DNA of 12,627 nucleotides, taken from assembly GCA_001751085.1 (NCBI GenBank), contig MAXP01000034.1, positions 1-12,627 of the forward strand, given 5' to 3'. The notes under the pieces were generated by a model. It was given only the letters and a program-made list of their open reading frames with translations, ran no database searches and had not been told where the DNA came from. The stretch's first letter is position 1. Each line of letters opens with the position of its first letter. Source of the stretch: Desulfobacterales bacterium C00003060. Its GTDB lineage: Bacteria; Desulfobacterota; Desulfobacteria; Desulfobacterales; C00003060. Shown here piece by piece: positions 12,523-12,627 of this stretch. The translations under genes were made by a program, and so were the position numbers.

Positions 12523-12627
12523 TCATCCCAGATCTTTTGAAATAGACACGTAAAACGTTGCACCCATCTTGGGCTCGGATTCAAACCAGACTCTTCCTTT
12601 GTGGGCTTCCACGATCTCTTTCACAAT
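12523..12627 (-). CDS. histidine kinase, C-terminal fragment cut by window edge
   Basis: The last 34 codons of a gene continuing past the right edge. IVKEIVEAHKGRVWFESEPK followed by MGATFYVSI is the classic end of the HATPase_c domain, where the ATP-lid helix leads into the final strands carrying the G-T-F motif. The stop is TGA at 12525-12523. It resembles, but is not the same as, the kinase at 4967-6388. Domains upstream of the ATPase end and any partner regulator are outside the window. Confidence 0.82.
   Translation of the reverse strand: MVKEIVEAHKGRVWFESEPKMGATFYVSISKDLG

Overview
The window reads as a chromosomal segment of an anaerobic or microaerophilic Gram-negative bacterium. A Desulfobacterota (former Deltaproteobacteria) member fits best. 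The support is a ThiD-ThiN fusion, a Mn-dependent family II pyrophosphatase, an anaerobic ribonucleotide reductase activase of the NrdG2 type, a Tat-exported ApbE, NtrC-type two-component signalling, and intergenic repeats of the GACAGGATTAAC type common in those genomes. This assignment is inference from gene families, not from any database search.

Layout. Positions 1-508 carry no convincing gene but are dense in repeats: a MITE-like inverted repeat built on GGTTGGGTT, a triple heptamer and a GACAGGAT palindrome. They lead into a two-gene cassette at 533-1067, visibly AT-richer than the rest. It encodes a PBECR2-like nuclease and an overlapping DUF2283 protein, the likeliest mobile or toxin-antitoxin-like unit here. 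A second repeat zone follows (1068-1485). Next come a small exported RPLG-motif protein and a Tat-signal ApbE flavin transferase (1486-2981), the latter with a clean sigma-70 type promoter and a perfect terminator.

Positions 2982-3567 hold two strong hairpins, a small ORF interrupted by an in-frame UGA directly after an ideal Shine-Dalgarno site, and paired short motifs. On the minus strand, 3568-6388 is a sensor kinase/NtrC-type response regulator operon. The 660-bp divergent region 6389-7054 contains two ~120-bp near-identical direct repeats. One ends just before the thiDN gene; the other carries a plausible promoter pointing at the kinase. The thiDN gene (7055-8407) converges with ppaC (8506-9405, minus), whose terminator lies partly inside the thiDN 3' end. 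A small four-CxxC protein (minus) and nrdG (plus) are divergent. The window closes with an exported TolB/CsgG-like plus FG-GAP propeller protein (10740-12431, minus) and the C-terminal end of another histidine kinase (12523-12627, minus).

Functionally the window is a mix of housekeeping genes (thiamine synthesis, pyrophosphate removal, anaerobic dNTP synthesis, protein flavinylation) and signalling genes. Three repeat-rich spacers interrupt it. The PBECR2/DUF2283 cassette, the UGA-interrupted ORF and the promoter-bearing direct repeats are the least ordinary elements.
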